A DNA stretch of 64,000 nucleotides from Ailurus styani. Lineage: Eukaryota > Chordata > Mammalia > Carnivora > Ailuridae. The position numbers and the translations under genes were made by a program. The notes beneath the pieces are model-generated. The model saw only the letters and a program-made list of their open reading frames with translations, was not told the DNA's origin and ran no database searches. This document shows positions 32,996 to 44,830 of the stretch, one piece after another. The first letter of the stretch is position 1; the number at the start of each line of letters is the position of its first letter. The stretch lies in NCBI GenBank assembly GCA_002007465.1, contig LNAC01000009.1, positions 3,682,256 through 3,746,255 of the forward strand. Reading direction: 5' to 3'.

Positions 32996-34010
32996 CTAAA
33001 ATTAAAGAAGGTATTTAGTAATGGTGGGCACTCATCCTGAATCAGAACAAAATAGCACAAAACAGCACTGCTGTGCTAGAAGGTATAAAGGGTGACTTAT
33101 GGAAAACTGAGATACTATTCTGACTTCACTTCCAATCCCGACTACTAATTCCTCACATAGAGTGCTCCACTGCAATCAAGCATCTAAGTGACAACCAAAA
33201 TGCATGCTGGCAAAATTTTAGCATTTCTAGTTCATACACTCTCTAGCTACAAGGGCTTTTACCTATAACCCAACTGGAAAATAACAGGACATGAAAGGGA
33301 CAGATACTTGTATTTTTCACCACCCACTGGCAATGGATAGATCTAAGATGTCATATCCAGGACAATGCCCCTTTGGACTGGATTCAATTTTTTACTTTTT
33401 CACTTAGCTATGTGTCTATTTTTCTATCTACACATAAACACACATCCCCAAATCATAAATTAACTGAGAGACAAAAGAAGAAATTAAAAAAAAAAAAAGC
33501 AACAGTCCTTGGTACAAAGAATTAAGGCTAGATAGAGAATTTTTTGAAGGCACTTAATAAGAAAGTAATGCATGATAGGAAAAAATGGCTACGACATGCC
33601 AGTGGTGAGCCTCAGCACAGCCTCCTAGTATCAGCCCAACGGGAATTCGGCCAGCGATGGGAGAGGAGGGCTGGCTGTACAGCATGATCCACACCCCAGG
33701 CTCTCTGGAGGTGTGCGTGGACCACGGATGGGAAGTCGTCCCAGCAGCCTCCATGAGGACCGCCACTACATCTACAATACTGGTGAGCTGAGTAGGAGGA
33801 GCAATATAAAGCAGAACACAAGGCAGAAAACACTGGACAAGGCAGACGGGAGGACTGATATTAGTGAAAAGTACAGCTGATTGAGAGGATCGAATTTCTA
33901 CACACAAAGCAAGACTACATCAAAATATATAAAGCAAAAAATGGCCAGCAATGAAATGAGTTCAACAAAGCCACAATCATAGAAGGAGCCTTTGGCATGT
34001 CTCTTCCAGA

Positions 34011-34011
<1 letters not shown>

Positions 34012-34039
<28 letters not shown>
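34012..34039 (+). repeat. (TG)14 microsatellite
   Basis: Uninterrupted TG dinucleotides followed by about 100 bp of irregular alternating purine-pyrimidine up to about 34140. Confidence 0.97.
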
Positions 34040-34041
<2 letters not shown>

Positions 34042-34139
34042 CTTGTGCATGCTCACATGCATGCAGCGGTGTGCACATTTGTCTACCTACAAAAATATAC
34101 ATGCATATGTAGATATATGTACGTACCTGTGCATATATG

Positions 34140-34356
34140 AATATTGAGTAACGAAACTAACAAGCTTGGTGTTATATAAATGAAAATATCATTCTTTTCA
34201 AATACCCATGGAATACTTGCAAAAACTGGTTATATATTAGACTACAAAGAAATGCTCAGTAAGTTCCAAAAAGTATGCTGTATTACCCACATTCTTTGAC
34301 CTTACTATATTACACCTCAGATTTAACAATAAATATAGAAAGAATTCTAACTGATT

Positions 34357-34405
<49 letters not shown>

Positions 34406-34565
34406 GCAACTCTCAGGTCAAAGAAAAAGCAAAAAAATGTAAAACAAAACTATTTGAAGATAATGTCAGTAAGAACACTATGTATCAAAATATATGAGAT
34501 TTGACCAAAGTGGTACTCAGAGGAAAATTTATAGCCTTAAAAGTTTACTATTAAACTACTAAGAA
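34140..34565 (+). repeat. Old LINE-1 ORF2 fragment
   Basis: It has 'cattcttttcaaatacccat', 'attagactacaaagaaatgc', then after the AC array 'gaccaaagtggtactcagag' and 'gaaaatttatagcctta', following the L1 endonuclease-to-RT linker. It is split by the (AC)n array. Confidence 0.7.
34362..34404 (+). repeat. (AC)21 microsatellite
   Basis: Uninterrupted AC units inside the L1 relic. It is complementary to the (TG)n array 320 bp to the left. Confidence 0.97.
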
Positions 34566-34629
34566 TTATGACAAATATTATTAACCAGGTATTTAATATA
34601 AAAGTTGTGGGGTCTTTTGCATGGATGGA

Positions 34630-34800
34630 CAAACACTGCACTGACTCCTACATGCATTATCTTATGAATCCTTACGACGACCCATTTTATAGAGGAAGAA
34701 AAGGAAATGCAGAGGGCACGCATAACTTGCTCCAGGCCACACAGCTGGTAAATGATGGAGGTGGGAGTCGAACTCAGGCCTGCCTCCCCAGAGCACAAAC
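34630..34800 (-). repeat. MIR SINE relic, reverse
   Basis: It has 'catgcattatcttatgaatc', 'ccattttatagaggaagaaa' and 'gggagtcgaactcaggcctg'. Confidence 0.85.
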
Positions 34801-35384
34801 TTCCTGCCATCACAGTGGACCGCTGGTGCTGGATACCATGAGTCATTCGTCTGCTTTAAAAATAGCTACGCATTGTTACGGGAAACCATTAAATCACAGA
34901 AACATATGCTAGCACTTCTAATTGGAGCCATTTCTACTTCCTTTCTTTCTAGTGGCACCATGTTTCCAAAATTTTAATGATTAGAAATAATTCCCCTTGT
35001 ATGGAAGCTCCAAGTTTGGTAGGTTGAAATCCACAGATGGATTCTCTCCTTGGATCTTGTTTTTCCTCTCCCTTCTTAAAAATGTAACTCAGTTACCTCC
35101 CCAAGGATTCAGCAGAGGCAATCCTGAAAATCCTATTACTGCTTCAACCACAACACAAAGTATCCTCTGAGGCTGAGCATGAGGTGACGGGAGAGGGGAC
35201 ACGTGGCACCTCGGTTCTAGCAGCAAACCCTGTGCAGACTGGAACTCAGCCGACTGAGCGGCAGAATGAGGGCTCAGCCAGAAGCAGAGATGCTCGGGAG
35301 CAGGATAAAGGAAGGGGGTTGGAGAGCAGGGCCTTCCAGAAGCTCCAAAAGCTGGGAACTTACCTCTTTACTCGTGTGACCCTG
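34801..35384. other. Intronic sequence, nothing recognised
   Basis: Unique-looking sequence. A 164-codon plus frame starting at 35184 runs into the MIR at 35385 and is not considered coding. Confidence 0.5.
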
Positions 35385-35515
35385 CCGTCAACCCCTGAGG
35401 GTGGAGGAGAAAATGAAAGCTCAGAGAGATTAAGAAACCTGTCTAGGCCTCACAGTGGGTGTGTGGGATTGGAGCCCAGGTCTGTCTGGCTCCAGCGCCT
35501 GGGTTCCGACCCACT
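35385..35515 (-). repeat. MIR SINE relic, reverse
   Basis: It has 'aaagctcagagagattaaga', 'aacctgtctaggcctcacag' and 'gattggagcccaggtctgtc'. Confidence 0.8.
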
Positions 35516-36169
35516 CACTGGCCCTCAGAAGCACACGGGGAATCGGCTTTTCTCAAATAACACCCTCAGCCTGGAAGGCTTGCTCTGTGCTGCCCCTGCA
35601 AGGACTGAAGCTGGCCCCTCTGCTTCTTCTCGGGGCCCTGGTTATGCAAAGGGTGGCCAGGAGATGCTCTCCTTCTAAGGGGTGGCACACCATTTCTAGC
35701 CCCCTGGTGCCCGCTTGCACCCCGGGGGGGGGCACAGGTTGCTCAATTCTCCAGCAGAACTAATTCCACTGTCAGAGTGTTCGTTGCCCCCTCCACAAAA
35801 TACGCAGACTCCAACACCCGTCTACCGCCAGGACCTGCGTGTACACTGTGACACACTGAGGGTGGGGGGGCGCTCCCCAGAAAGGCCTGTCCCCAGCAAC
35901 CTGGCCAGACCTTGAGCCTCGGTAATGCCCGGACAGAAACTCCATCTAAACGTCCTTCCAGTCCCACAACAAAAGCTGCCCGAAAGGCAGCAAATCTTTT
36001 ACAGTTAATACTGTGCAAATCCACGGAAATCTTTTCAGGATTGTTATTAGCCCATAACTGGAAATATTTAAAAGTCTAAACCGTAATGAAATCATAAGCA
36101 GAGTCACCTCCCACTTGTCCCGTGCCAGCGCCGCGCTCAAGCCCCACGTACAGCTAGCGCTCACCACAA

Positions 36170-36335
36170 GTGCAACGTGATTCTTATTTGTATCATTCAT
36201 GTATTTAACGTCTGATTCCCTCATCAGACTTAAAACTAATCAGAGCAGGAAGTGGGTCTCGCTCCAGAGCTCAAGCCCCAGCAGCTGGAAGAGAGCACGC
36301 AGGAGCTGCCTGGTAAACATTAGCTGAATGAAGGA
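36170..36335 (+). repeat. L2 3' end relic
   Basis: It has 'gtatcattcatgtatttaac', 'gcaggaagtgggtctcgctc' and 'ggtaaacattagctgaatga', the L2 tail order. Confidence 0.6.
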
Positions 36336-36489
36336 AAGCATGAATAAAGGCAGACTTTATGTAAGCCCCACAATAACCTCGCGAAGTGCATTATTACCCT
36401 CGTTTTGTAGCTGAAGACAGACACCGAGAGTCAAGTGATGATAATAGCAAAATAAATAATATTTCCATAAATGTATTTAGAATTTAGTA

Positions 36490-36745
36490 TTTCTTTCTTT
36501 TTTAATGTGAGGTGTAGCGGACACACAACGGTACATTAGTTTCAGGTGTACAACCCCGTGATTCACAGGTTTACACGTCGTGCTGTGCTCACCACGAGCG
36601 CACCTGCCATCTGTCACCACACAACACGAGTATGGTGTCATCGACTCTCTTCCTCACGCTGGGCCTTTTATTCCCATGACTTACTCACTCCATAACTGGA
36701 CGCTTGTATCTCCCACCCCCTTTACCCTAAAATTTAATGTTTTAT
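36490..36745 (+). repeat. LINE-1-related (5' UTR-type) relic
   Basis: 'acattagtttcaggtgtaca', 'accccgtgattcacaggttt' and 'cttgtatctcccacccccttt' belong to the widespread L1 segment containing 'ttagtttcaggtgtacaac'. Orientation relative to L1 is not certain. Confidence 0.6.
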
Positions 36746-36779
36746 AAAATTAATTGAATATTTAAATAAGTAAAAATAA

Positions 36780-37005
36780 CAAAACCGAGCACTTACTATG
36801 TACCAGGTCCTAAACTAAGAGCTTTGCCCAGATTATGGGATCACGACAATAATAACAATAACACAGCTGCCAGAGGGGTTTTATCTCTATTTTGACAGAA
36901 GAAACTGAAGCTCAGAGAGTTGCTTCACCTGTCTGAGGCCACACAGCGGGGAAACGGCCCAGGCAGGATTTGAACATAGGTCTGTCCTGCCACATTGTCA
37001 GGCCT
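36780..37005 (-). repeat. MIR SINE relic, reverse
   Basis: It has 'gagcacttactatgtaccag', 'agaaactgaagctcagagag' and 'ccaggcaggatttgaacata', close to full length. Confidence 0.88.
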
Positions 37006-37284
37006 TCGTTTACCCCAGTCGGATCTTCTGGTGCCCGGCAGCCAGCGAGGCAAGATGGGGGCAGAGCTGGAGCCGGGGGGACCCAGGCCATGGCTCTCCC
37101 TGCCTACTTTCCCCGGTGGGATCGACACTCTGCGAGAGGGCTCACCACCACACTGCGGCCGCCTCTCCCATCTCCTCCCCTCTGCCTCCCTGGCACCCAT
37201 CGTGGCATGTCTATCCCAGGTCCCACCGTCACTGGGCCCACCCAGGCCTGAAGGCCCCCGCCAGCTCCGCCACATGACAGGCGG

Positions 37285-37445
37285 CAGCGGTGTCAGTGGG
37301 AGAGTGTGGGGCTTGCAGCCAGGAGGCTTGGAACCCTGGCCTTGCCACCTACCAGCTGGGTGGCCTCGGGCAAGCCTCTTCACCTCCCAGGGCCTCAGTT
37401 TCTTGACTGTGACTGGGGGGTAATGAAGGTGGTCATGAGGAGTCT
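37285..37445 (+). repeat. MIR SINE relic
   Basis: It has 'ttggaaccctggccttgcca', 'cagctgggtggcctcgggca' and 'gggcctcagtttcttgactg'. Confidence 0.85.
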
Positions 37446-37874
37446 CCTGGCCCGGGGCCTGGACCACTGAGGTGCCCGAGAAGCTGAGCCGGGCCTGAGC
37501 CTGCCTCCACGGAGAGGCCCCACTGGGAAGAACGTCGGGATGCCCGTGGGAGGGATGCACCCATCTGGGTTTGCCGTATCCGTGGATGGCGCCCAGATGC
37601 TGACCACGTGGTGGCCACCCACCTCAGGCCAGTGCCGGGAGCTTCTGTCTGGACTGGGACAGCACAGCTGGGATGTCTCAGCTCCTGTCCTATTAATACA
37701 GTTACTGCAGCAGACGAGGCTGTGTTAATGGGCTTGTTAAGATGGACAGTAACTGGACCGGCCACTGGCCCTGGCTGCCACAGGGCTGAGCAACGCCAGA
37801 GTCCAGAGCTAGACTGGGAGGTGCAGATGTGTTGCAGGAAACAACTATACTAGTGACAGCCACGGTCTGGGACA
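37446..37874. other. Intronic sequence, nothing recognised
   Basis: Unique-looking sequence with only short, overlapping open frames. Confidence 0.5.
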
Positions 37875-38055
37875 GGAAAGGCTGGCCTTGCGTGAACCAC
37901 CGCACCCTCACAGCGACCAGCACGGAAGGTCCTCACTCTCCCACTTCACAGATTAGGAAATGAAAGCTCAGAAAGGAAAATGACTTGTCCAAGATCATAC
38001 AGCTGGCAAAAGGGGGCATCAGGATTTGAATTCAGGCCCCGTCTAACTCCAAAAC
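37875..38055 (-). repeat. MIR SINE relic, reverse
   Basis: It has 'cccacttcacagattaggaa', 'gacttgtccaagatcataca' and 'aggatttgaattcaggcccc'. Confidence 0.85.
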
Positions 38056-38429
38056 CTGGGGACAGAGAGCCACGTTCAGGGCTGGGGGCTGGGAGTCATT
38101 GGCGGGCACAGGGATGAGGGTCCCAGCTGCCCATGCTGTGACCTGCCCCGACTCCCAGAGGATGCTTCTGGCAGCTGGCATCTGCCCCCGTGGCTTGCCC
38201 AGCTGCACACTGGACCTCCTCTGAGCTGGACAGTTCCCCAGAACACATTTCTGCTCTGCCGCCTCCTTCCACGTCCCACACAGGGCTTGGTGACACCCTG
38301 TGGCTGCGATACAAGGGCCAACCAGACTGCCATGGTGGGGCGTGGGCAGCCCTCCGCGGGCTCTGTGCTCCGGATGCCCTCGGGGGCACAGGGCCAACCC
38401 TTCCTCCTGCTGGTGAACGCGGGCCCCCC

Positions 38430-38680
38430 ACCAGGGGTGTCCGCCAGGCGCCCCGGCCCTGAGGAGGCTGACAAAGGAGGTGCTCTCCTGAACAGACACC
38501 TTCTCTTCAGCCGAGGGACACCCACGGTCCGTGGCGCGGAGCCCGCCCGAAGCTGGGCGCCCTCCACCTCCCGGAGCCGGGGCTGTGGCTGGCACCCGGG
38601 CCGCGCCGCAGCCCAGAAACTCACTGCCCTCTTGTTCCTCCTATCGCCGCCCGCCTCACTGCCATCCCGAGGCTGGTTTT
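38430..38680. promoter_or_regulatory. CpG-rich cluster in the 5' intron, candidate regulatory block
   Basis: CpG is common in 'gtccgtggcgcggagcccgc', 'cacccgggccgcgccgcagc' and 'tatcgccgcccgcctcac'. It is not a recognised repeat. It passes abruptly into AT-rich, repeat-free sequence (38690-38979). No known first exon is recognised. Confidence 0.4.
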
Positions 38681-38999
38681 GGTTTTTCTCACACAGCTAT
38701 CTATTTAATAAGGAAAATTCTGCTGTGTTGAGGGGAAAAAACCCTCCACAGCATAAAAATATGCCACAGTTCCATCTGACACTTTCCTTTCTCTCTCTCC
38801 CTTGCCCTTAAAATTTGAGATGAAAGACTTTTTTCCACGTTCTCCTGCTCTGCCTTGAAAAGATCACTTTCAAGCTTCAGAAATGAGGAGTGCTGGCACC
38901 CAGAACTATACTTGTGCGGTTTGATCACATAAACCGTCTTGATAAATTCCAAATGAAATAACAAAGCAGCGGCTCATTAGGGGTTTTTTTGTTTTTTTT

Positions 39000-39217
39000 T
39001 TGTTTTTTTTTTTTTTTTTTTTAAAGATTTTATTTATTTATTTGACACAGAGAGAGAGATTACAAGTCGGCAGAGAGGCAGGCAGAGAGAGAGGAGAGAG
39101 GAGGAAGCAGGCTCCCTGCTGAGCAGAGAGCCCGATGTGGGCCTCGATCCCAGGACCCTGGGATCATGACCTGAGCCGAAGGCAGCGGCTTTAACCCACT
39201 GAGCCACCCAGGCGCCC
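39000..39217 (-). mobile_element. CAN-SINE, reverse, young-looking
   Basis: It reads from the T-rich tail through 'aaagattttatttatttatt' to the head 'gagccacccaggcgccc'. A target-site duplication 'ggggtttttttgtttt' lies at about 38980 and 39218. The wording 'cggcagagaggcaggcagag' is the subtype suggesting an arctoid/mustelid host. Confidence 0.96.
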
Positions 39218-39239
39218 GGGGTTTTTTTGTTTTGTTTTG

Positions 39240-40099
39240 TTTTTTAAGAGAGCACAAAGCAGTTCCATCTCCTGCAGGAGAAAATGTCAGCAGGCAGCTC
39301 AGGCTCCCCGTCAGAGGCGGAAGACTGTGACTTTTACTTAGTGCCTGCTAATTCGTATCAATCACGCAAAGCGCAGCCCTCAGAACAAATCCTCCCTTCA
39401 AGCAGAGTCCTTCTGTATCTCGAGATGTGTTGGAAGCTCACAGACGCTGAGAGCAATGCTTCCCTGGTCTGCAGGAAGGGGGCAGGCCCAGCCAGTCACA
39501 TGGCAGGTGGTCAGAGACCATGTTTCTTAGATGAGCACATGGCCTCATTTATTTCTTGGTGTTGAGGCTAATGAATCACAAAGGCATGTGGGCAAAGCCC
39601 TGCAGCCTGCGCAGAATCCTGGGGTCCAGGGGAGCCAAATCTCCTCCCGGCTCCCTGAGGTGAAATGAGGACACAATCACAGATCCTCTCATGCCATGGG
39701 GATTACCTGGTAATCCACAGATGCAGTGGGGTAACCTACTGTTTGCTGATATTCTCTAGGGAGCTATGGGACCGTATAGCAAATGCCAGTATTCTGATCA
39801 GCAGTAAGAAAGGATGTGAGGAGAAGGTATTAATCTGGTTATTATTATTTGGCTTGTTTTGTAATGGACACGGTGCGAAGTAGAATACATGTACTATCTC
39901 ACTGAATCCTGCAACAATTCTATTGGCTGTGGAGAAGAAACTGGCATCTGTGTCTGCCTAATATCTACCCCGATTCTTTTGGAAACAGCCCTGACTTTTC
40001 CTTTGGGGGAAACTGTACCTCCCATACTCCTAATCTGTGTGGTTCTGGTAAGTCTGGAGCAATTCCATTCCTTCCTCTGCCCCAGAGGTAAAAACAAAT
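39240..40099. other. Intronic sequence, low in repeats
   Basis: A 93-codon plus frame (39284-39565) is open but antisense to RALGPS1 and has no recognised motif. Together with 38690-38979 it is one of the longer repeat-free stretches, interrupted only by the SINE. Confidence 0.45.
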
Positions 40100-40915
40100 T
40101 TTAAAAATGAATCATTTGGGTAAGAAAAAAAAAAACCCCACTACAGATAATTCAGAGATGAAAGAAGAAATTAAAGTTAAAATCACAAACTACCTACATG
40201 TAGGATACAGTCAAAGCTACAAAATTCTATTCAGAGAAAAATCCATAGCTACACATGCTTATATTAATAATTAAGAAAGTTAAAAAAAAGAAATGAATTT
40301 AGTGTTCATTACAGAGAACTAGGAAAGAACAAAACAAAACAAAAGGAAGTGGGAGAAAACAAAAATACAAAAGCAGAAGTAATGATTTAAAAAAGTAAGG
40401 CCTGTAGGGTGATAAATAAAGTTCGAAATTGGTTCTCTGAAAAAGTCAAAGTTGACAATCCTTTGGTATGTATGATGGATGAAAAACAAAAGAAAGAAAG
40501 AAAACACAGATGTATAATGTTAGGGATGAGAGAGAAAGAGAATATGATTCCAAATATGGAGGAGATGTTAAAATAGGAGTATGTGTCATTTTTATGGCAA
40601 CATATTTGAAAATCTAGATGAAATGGGTGCTTACCAGGAAAATCTACCTTCCCAAAATTGTTTTGAAGAGAGGCAAACACCTTCAATTATCAATAAAGAA
40701 AAAATATTAATAATATTAAGAAAATATGCTAATTAAATATTTATCATTAAATATCCAAATGCTTTATGGAGCCCATCCATAAAATCTTAAAAGAACTGAT
40801 GCTATTTAACCTGTTCCAGAGCATAGAGAAAATCAGAAATATTTGGAGTTCTTTTTATGACTCTAGCATAACCATTATACCAAAACCTGACAGAAATGGC
40901 ATCAAAAAGAGACCA

Positions 40916-41118
40916 GGGGCACTGGGTGGCTCAGTTGGTTAAGCATCTGACTCTTGGTTTCAGCTTGGGTCATGAGCTCAGGGACACGAAATCAAGCCCT
41001 GAGTTGGGCTCTGTGCTGGGTGTGGAGTCTGCTTGAGATTCTCTCTCCCTCTCCTTCTGCCCCTACCCCCTGCACACTCTACCTAAAATAAATAAATAAA
41101 TCTTTAAAAAGGTTTTTA
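40916..41118 (+). mobile_element. CAN-SINE in the L1 relic
   Basis: The head is 'gggtggctcagttggttaag', with a CT-rich middle and tail 'aaataaataaataaatcttt'. An exact 12 bp target-site duplication 'aaaaagagacca' lies at 40904 and 41119. Confidence 0.96.
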
Positions 41119-41534
41119 AAAAAGAGACCAATCTCATTAATGAATAAAGATCCAGAGATTCCAAACAAGGCACTAGCAAATAAAATTCACCAGTATTTTA
41201 AAATAATATTAGCCATTAGTAGTATATTAAAGAATAATAGAGGAAAAAGGTTTATTACAAGAGTGCAACGATATTTAACAGATGATCATTGATAACTTTA
41301 ATATCCGTCCCTGGTAAAGCACTGAGCTAGGAACAGACTTCCTTAATGTGATAAAGAATGAATGTTAGAAAAATTAAAACAATGTTCTTAAATGAAAATA
41401 TTAACTATTAAGTGATGTTCTTAATATGAAATGCTGTTAATAGGAATGAGTCATCCTGCTATCACTTAACACTATTCTGGACATATGAGCAAATGAGGTA
41501 ATAAGACAAGACAAAGAAATGTGTTATGAATATA

Positions 41535-41744
41535 TTTTTTTAAGATTTTATTTATTCGTTTGAGAGAGAGAGAGAGAGACAGAGAGCGTACACATGAGTC
41601 GGGGGAGGAGCAGAGGGAGAGGGACAAGCAGACACCGCGCCAAGTGTGGAGTCTGACAGGGGCTCGATCCCAGGACCCTGATGCCACAATCCAAGCCAAA
41701 ATCAAGAGTCGGACACTCAACCAACTAAGCCACCCAGGCACCCC
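41535..41744 (-). mobile_element. CAN-SINE, reverse, in the L1 relic
   Basis: It reads T-tail 'taagattttatttattcgtt', then a GA tract, then head 'actaagccacccaggcaccc'. The target-site duplication 'agaaatgtgttat' lies at 41515 and 41745. Confidence 0.95.
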
Positions 41745-41940
41745 AGAAATGTGTTATAAACATTAAAGACACCTATAATATTGCCACTATTTCCAGGTGA
41801 TACAGTTATCATATGAGTTATATAATTAGACAATCTAGGATAATCAACTGAAAAACTGTTAGTACTAAATAACATAACTAAGTTCAAAGAAATTATACAG
41901 AAGTCAATAGCATTCTTATATACTAGAAATCATCAGCTAG

Positions 41941-42151
41941 GAGCCCCTGGGTGGCTCAGTTGGTTAAGCATCTGCCTTCGGCTCAGGTCATGATCTTGGG
42001 GTCCTGGGATCGAGCCCCAGGGGGGCCAGGGCTCCCTGCTCACTAGGGAGTCTGCTTCTTCCTCTCCCTCTGCCCCTCCCCACCCTGCTCATGTGCATGT
42101 GCACACACACACTCTCTCTCTCTCTCTCTCAAATAAAGCCTTTAAAAAAAA
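41941..42151 (+). mobile_element. CAN-SINE in the L1 relic
   Basis: The head is 'cctgggtggctcagttggtt', then 'gatcgagccccagg', a (CT)n tract and 'caaataaagcctttaaaaaa'. A 16 bp target-site duplication 'agaaatcatcagctag' lies at 41925 and 42152, with no mismatch. Confidence 0.97.
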
Positions 42152-43716
42152 AGAAATCATCAGCTAGAAAATGGAAAAAAAAAAAAAGAGCGAGCGAGCG
42201 AGAAAGAGAGTGATCCTGTACAGAAAAACAAAACCATAAAACCTCGGGGAGTAAACTTAGAAAGAAATGTGTAAGATCTATACAAAGAAAGCCTATTTGA
42301 AAGAAAAATTACATAACACTTATTAAAATAAATACACACATTTCTTGGGCTTATTAATCCTTTGAAGAATCTACTTCACTGAAATAAAAGCACAATTCAT
42401 ATGAATATGAACTTTGTCTCTCTCATGCTCTGTATTTTACTCGTCACAATAAGAATGTAACACTTTGGTAATTAAGATAAAAACTAATGAAATAAAAATA
42501 TCTTAAGGATATGAAAGAAGATGCAAATAATGAGGACATATATAATAGTCTTAGATGGGAAGACTCAACATCATGAGAATGTCAGTTATTGCCTAATTAA
42601 TATATAAACTTCATGTGATTCCAAAATTGATTCCAGAGTTTACCTGGAGGAGTAAATACATGAAAATAGAACATTTTTGAAAACAAGAATGAGTAAAGAG
42701 CCTTGTTATAAAACGTGCTATGAACCTACAGTCACCGCGCAGTGTAGCACTGTTCCAGAATCAGACAAACCGGCGGCAGAGAGTAGGGAGCCCAGCAACG
42801 AATGCACACAGACACAGAAAGCTAGTGAAGGACAAAGGTACAGTTTAAATCAATAGTGTCCGTCAATAAATGGTATCGGGACAAATGATTATCTATTTGA
42901 GAAAATATAAAGCTGGATGTCTACTTCATTCCCTAAAACAGAACACATTCCAGATGATTTAGGGATTGAGATCTAAAGAGGAAGAAGAGTACTAGAATCA
43001 AATACAGGAGGAGCTTCTCGTGACCTTGGGGTATATGAAGGCTTAAATCAAGACTCAAGCCATGGCAGGAAAGGCCGATATTCTCGACTCCATCTGAACA
43101 GAAACACTGATGCATGATCAGAGACGGCGCCACGCTGAAAGGTGAAAGACAAACGTGCAATGGGAAAGATATCTGCAATTTATAAGACAATCACTAGTTC
43201 TGATATACAAAGACCTCCTACAATAAAGGCAAATAATGTTATAGAAGAGGGTCAGTAAAGGTGCCAAAGATACTGAGTTTCAGGACTAATCAAGGAAGTA
43301 ACAAATTAAAACAAGACTTCCTTTTTCTGGCTATTTATACTGGCAAAGGTCCAAAAGGTTGATGATATGTTGTGCTGACAAGCGTGTATGGAAATAGTCC
43401 CTTGTACAAGGCTGACTGCGGCATAAAGTGATGGGGACTTTTAGAGGAATTTGGCGGCGCCTATCAAAAGTCGCAAAGATGTGTTTTCCAGGATCCAGCG
43501 ATTCCACTTCTCGCGATGTCTTCTAGAGCAGTATTCCTACAAATCGGCAGAATAAACAGGGATATTCATCACACCATTGTTTGTCATTTATGATTGTGAA
43601 AAATTGCATGGTTTTGAGAAATTTTTTATCCAAGCAGTGGAATATGCTGCAGCCAATTAAAAGAATAAAATATATTTCTAGGAACCGACATGGAAAGATA
43701 TCCATAATGTGTTTTT

Positions 43717-43914
43717 TTTTTAAAGATTTTATTTATTTATTTCACAGAGGGAGAGAGATCACAAGTAGGCTGAGAGGCAGGCAGAGAGAGAGAGAAGGGG
43801 GAAGCAGGCTCCCCGCTGAGCAGGGAGCCCGATGCGGGCCTCGATCCCAGGACCCTGAGATCATGACCTGAGCCGAAAGCAGAGGCTTTAACCCACTGAG
43901 CCACCCAGGCGCCC
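43717..43914 (-). mobile_element. CAN-SINE, reverse, in the L1 relic, young-looking
   Basis: It carries 'aaagattttatttatttatt', 'agtaggctgagaggcaggca' and 'gagccacccaggcgccc'. A 15 bp target-site duplication 'ccataatgtgttttt' lies at 43702 and 43915. It is very close in sequence to the copy at 39.0 kb. Confidence 0.97.
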
Positions 43915-44299
43915 CCATAATGTGTTTTTAAGTGAAAAAGATCAGGTATGATTTTGTAGACTACACTGATTCTCACATGCAGGTACATGCACACGGCGGG
44001 GGTGGGGGGCAGGGAGAGAGAATTATTGCCCCAGCTATTCATGGTAGCCATCTTTAGGAATGGAATTTTAGGGTTATTTCCTGCTTTATACAATTTTGTA
44101 TTTTTTAAGACTTTAGCTATAAATATGTACTACTTTTAGAAATATAAAAGAGCAAGGTCTATCTTCTTTCTGCTCTTCCTTTCAACTGTTAGAGAAGCAA
44201 ACACTTGGCGGGCAGGGAGGAGGGAGGTAATATTTTACCCAATGATTTTCTGAGCACTTTTAGCTACTGGGGAAGACTTGGTCTTTAGGTTTTGATTTA

Positions 44300-44830
44300 A
44301 AGGCCACCGACCTTTATAGACTCCCTCTCATCTTGTCTCTGCGCCCCTGTTAACACTTCATGATCTCCTGATTCCTCTCTCTGCTTTTGGTCTCCACCTC
44401 CAATCTACCTTGTATCTGATGATCTTCTAAAAGCTAATCAGACCATTTCCTTCCCCAGCTTAAAATTACCTAAAGCTCTCCATCCCCAGGCAGCAAGTCA
44501 AGTGTTCCTGGCCTTGTGGGTTCTGCCCCCACCTGCACCTCCAGTCTCTCCTCCCACCCCCTCCTCATGGGATGCTCCAGCTGTGTGGGCCTCCTGTGGG
44601 TCCCTGGACAAGCCCTCTGCTCAAGCCTCTGAGCTTGGCAGAGCCAAGTCCTCCCCTTGCCCCCTCGGCCTCCTCCTCCGGCTGGTAGCGGCCTCCTCCT
44701 AGAGCATGCTGCCCTTCCCTCCGTTACAGCATTTATCACACACTCCTTGTCTTATCCAGCTCTGCGAGCTCAAGGGGCCAGCGCCCAGCCCAGCACAGAG
44801 CAGGGGCTCAGAAGATGTCTGGGGGAGGAC
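44300..44830 (+). repeat. L2 LINE 3' relic
   Basis: It has 'taatcagaccatttccttcc', 'cagcttaaaattacctaaag', 'gcatttatcacacactcctt' and 'gcgcccagcccagcacagag', following the L2 consensus for several hundred bases. It provides the first part of a 209-codon plus frame. Confidence 0.7.

Larger units (their letters stand above)
40100..44150 (+). repeat. Long old LINE-1 (L1M-type) relic, ORF2 to 3' end
   Basis: L1 ORF2 text in order: 'gaaattggttctctgaaaaa' (40427), 'aaacctgacagaaatggcat', 'gaccaatctcattaatgaat' (41126), 'catagcattcttatatacta'-type text (about 41905), and then the 3' region with 'gtggaatatgctgcagccaa' (43638). Stops and shifts occur in every frame, so it is dead. Four CAN-SINEs are inserted in it at different times. 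Confidence 0.8.

Noticed and set aside
40100..44150. Possible reverse transcriptase gene
   Set aside because: The LINE-1 text is broken by stops and shifts in every frame and by four SINE insertions.
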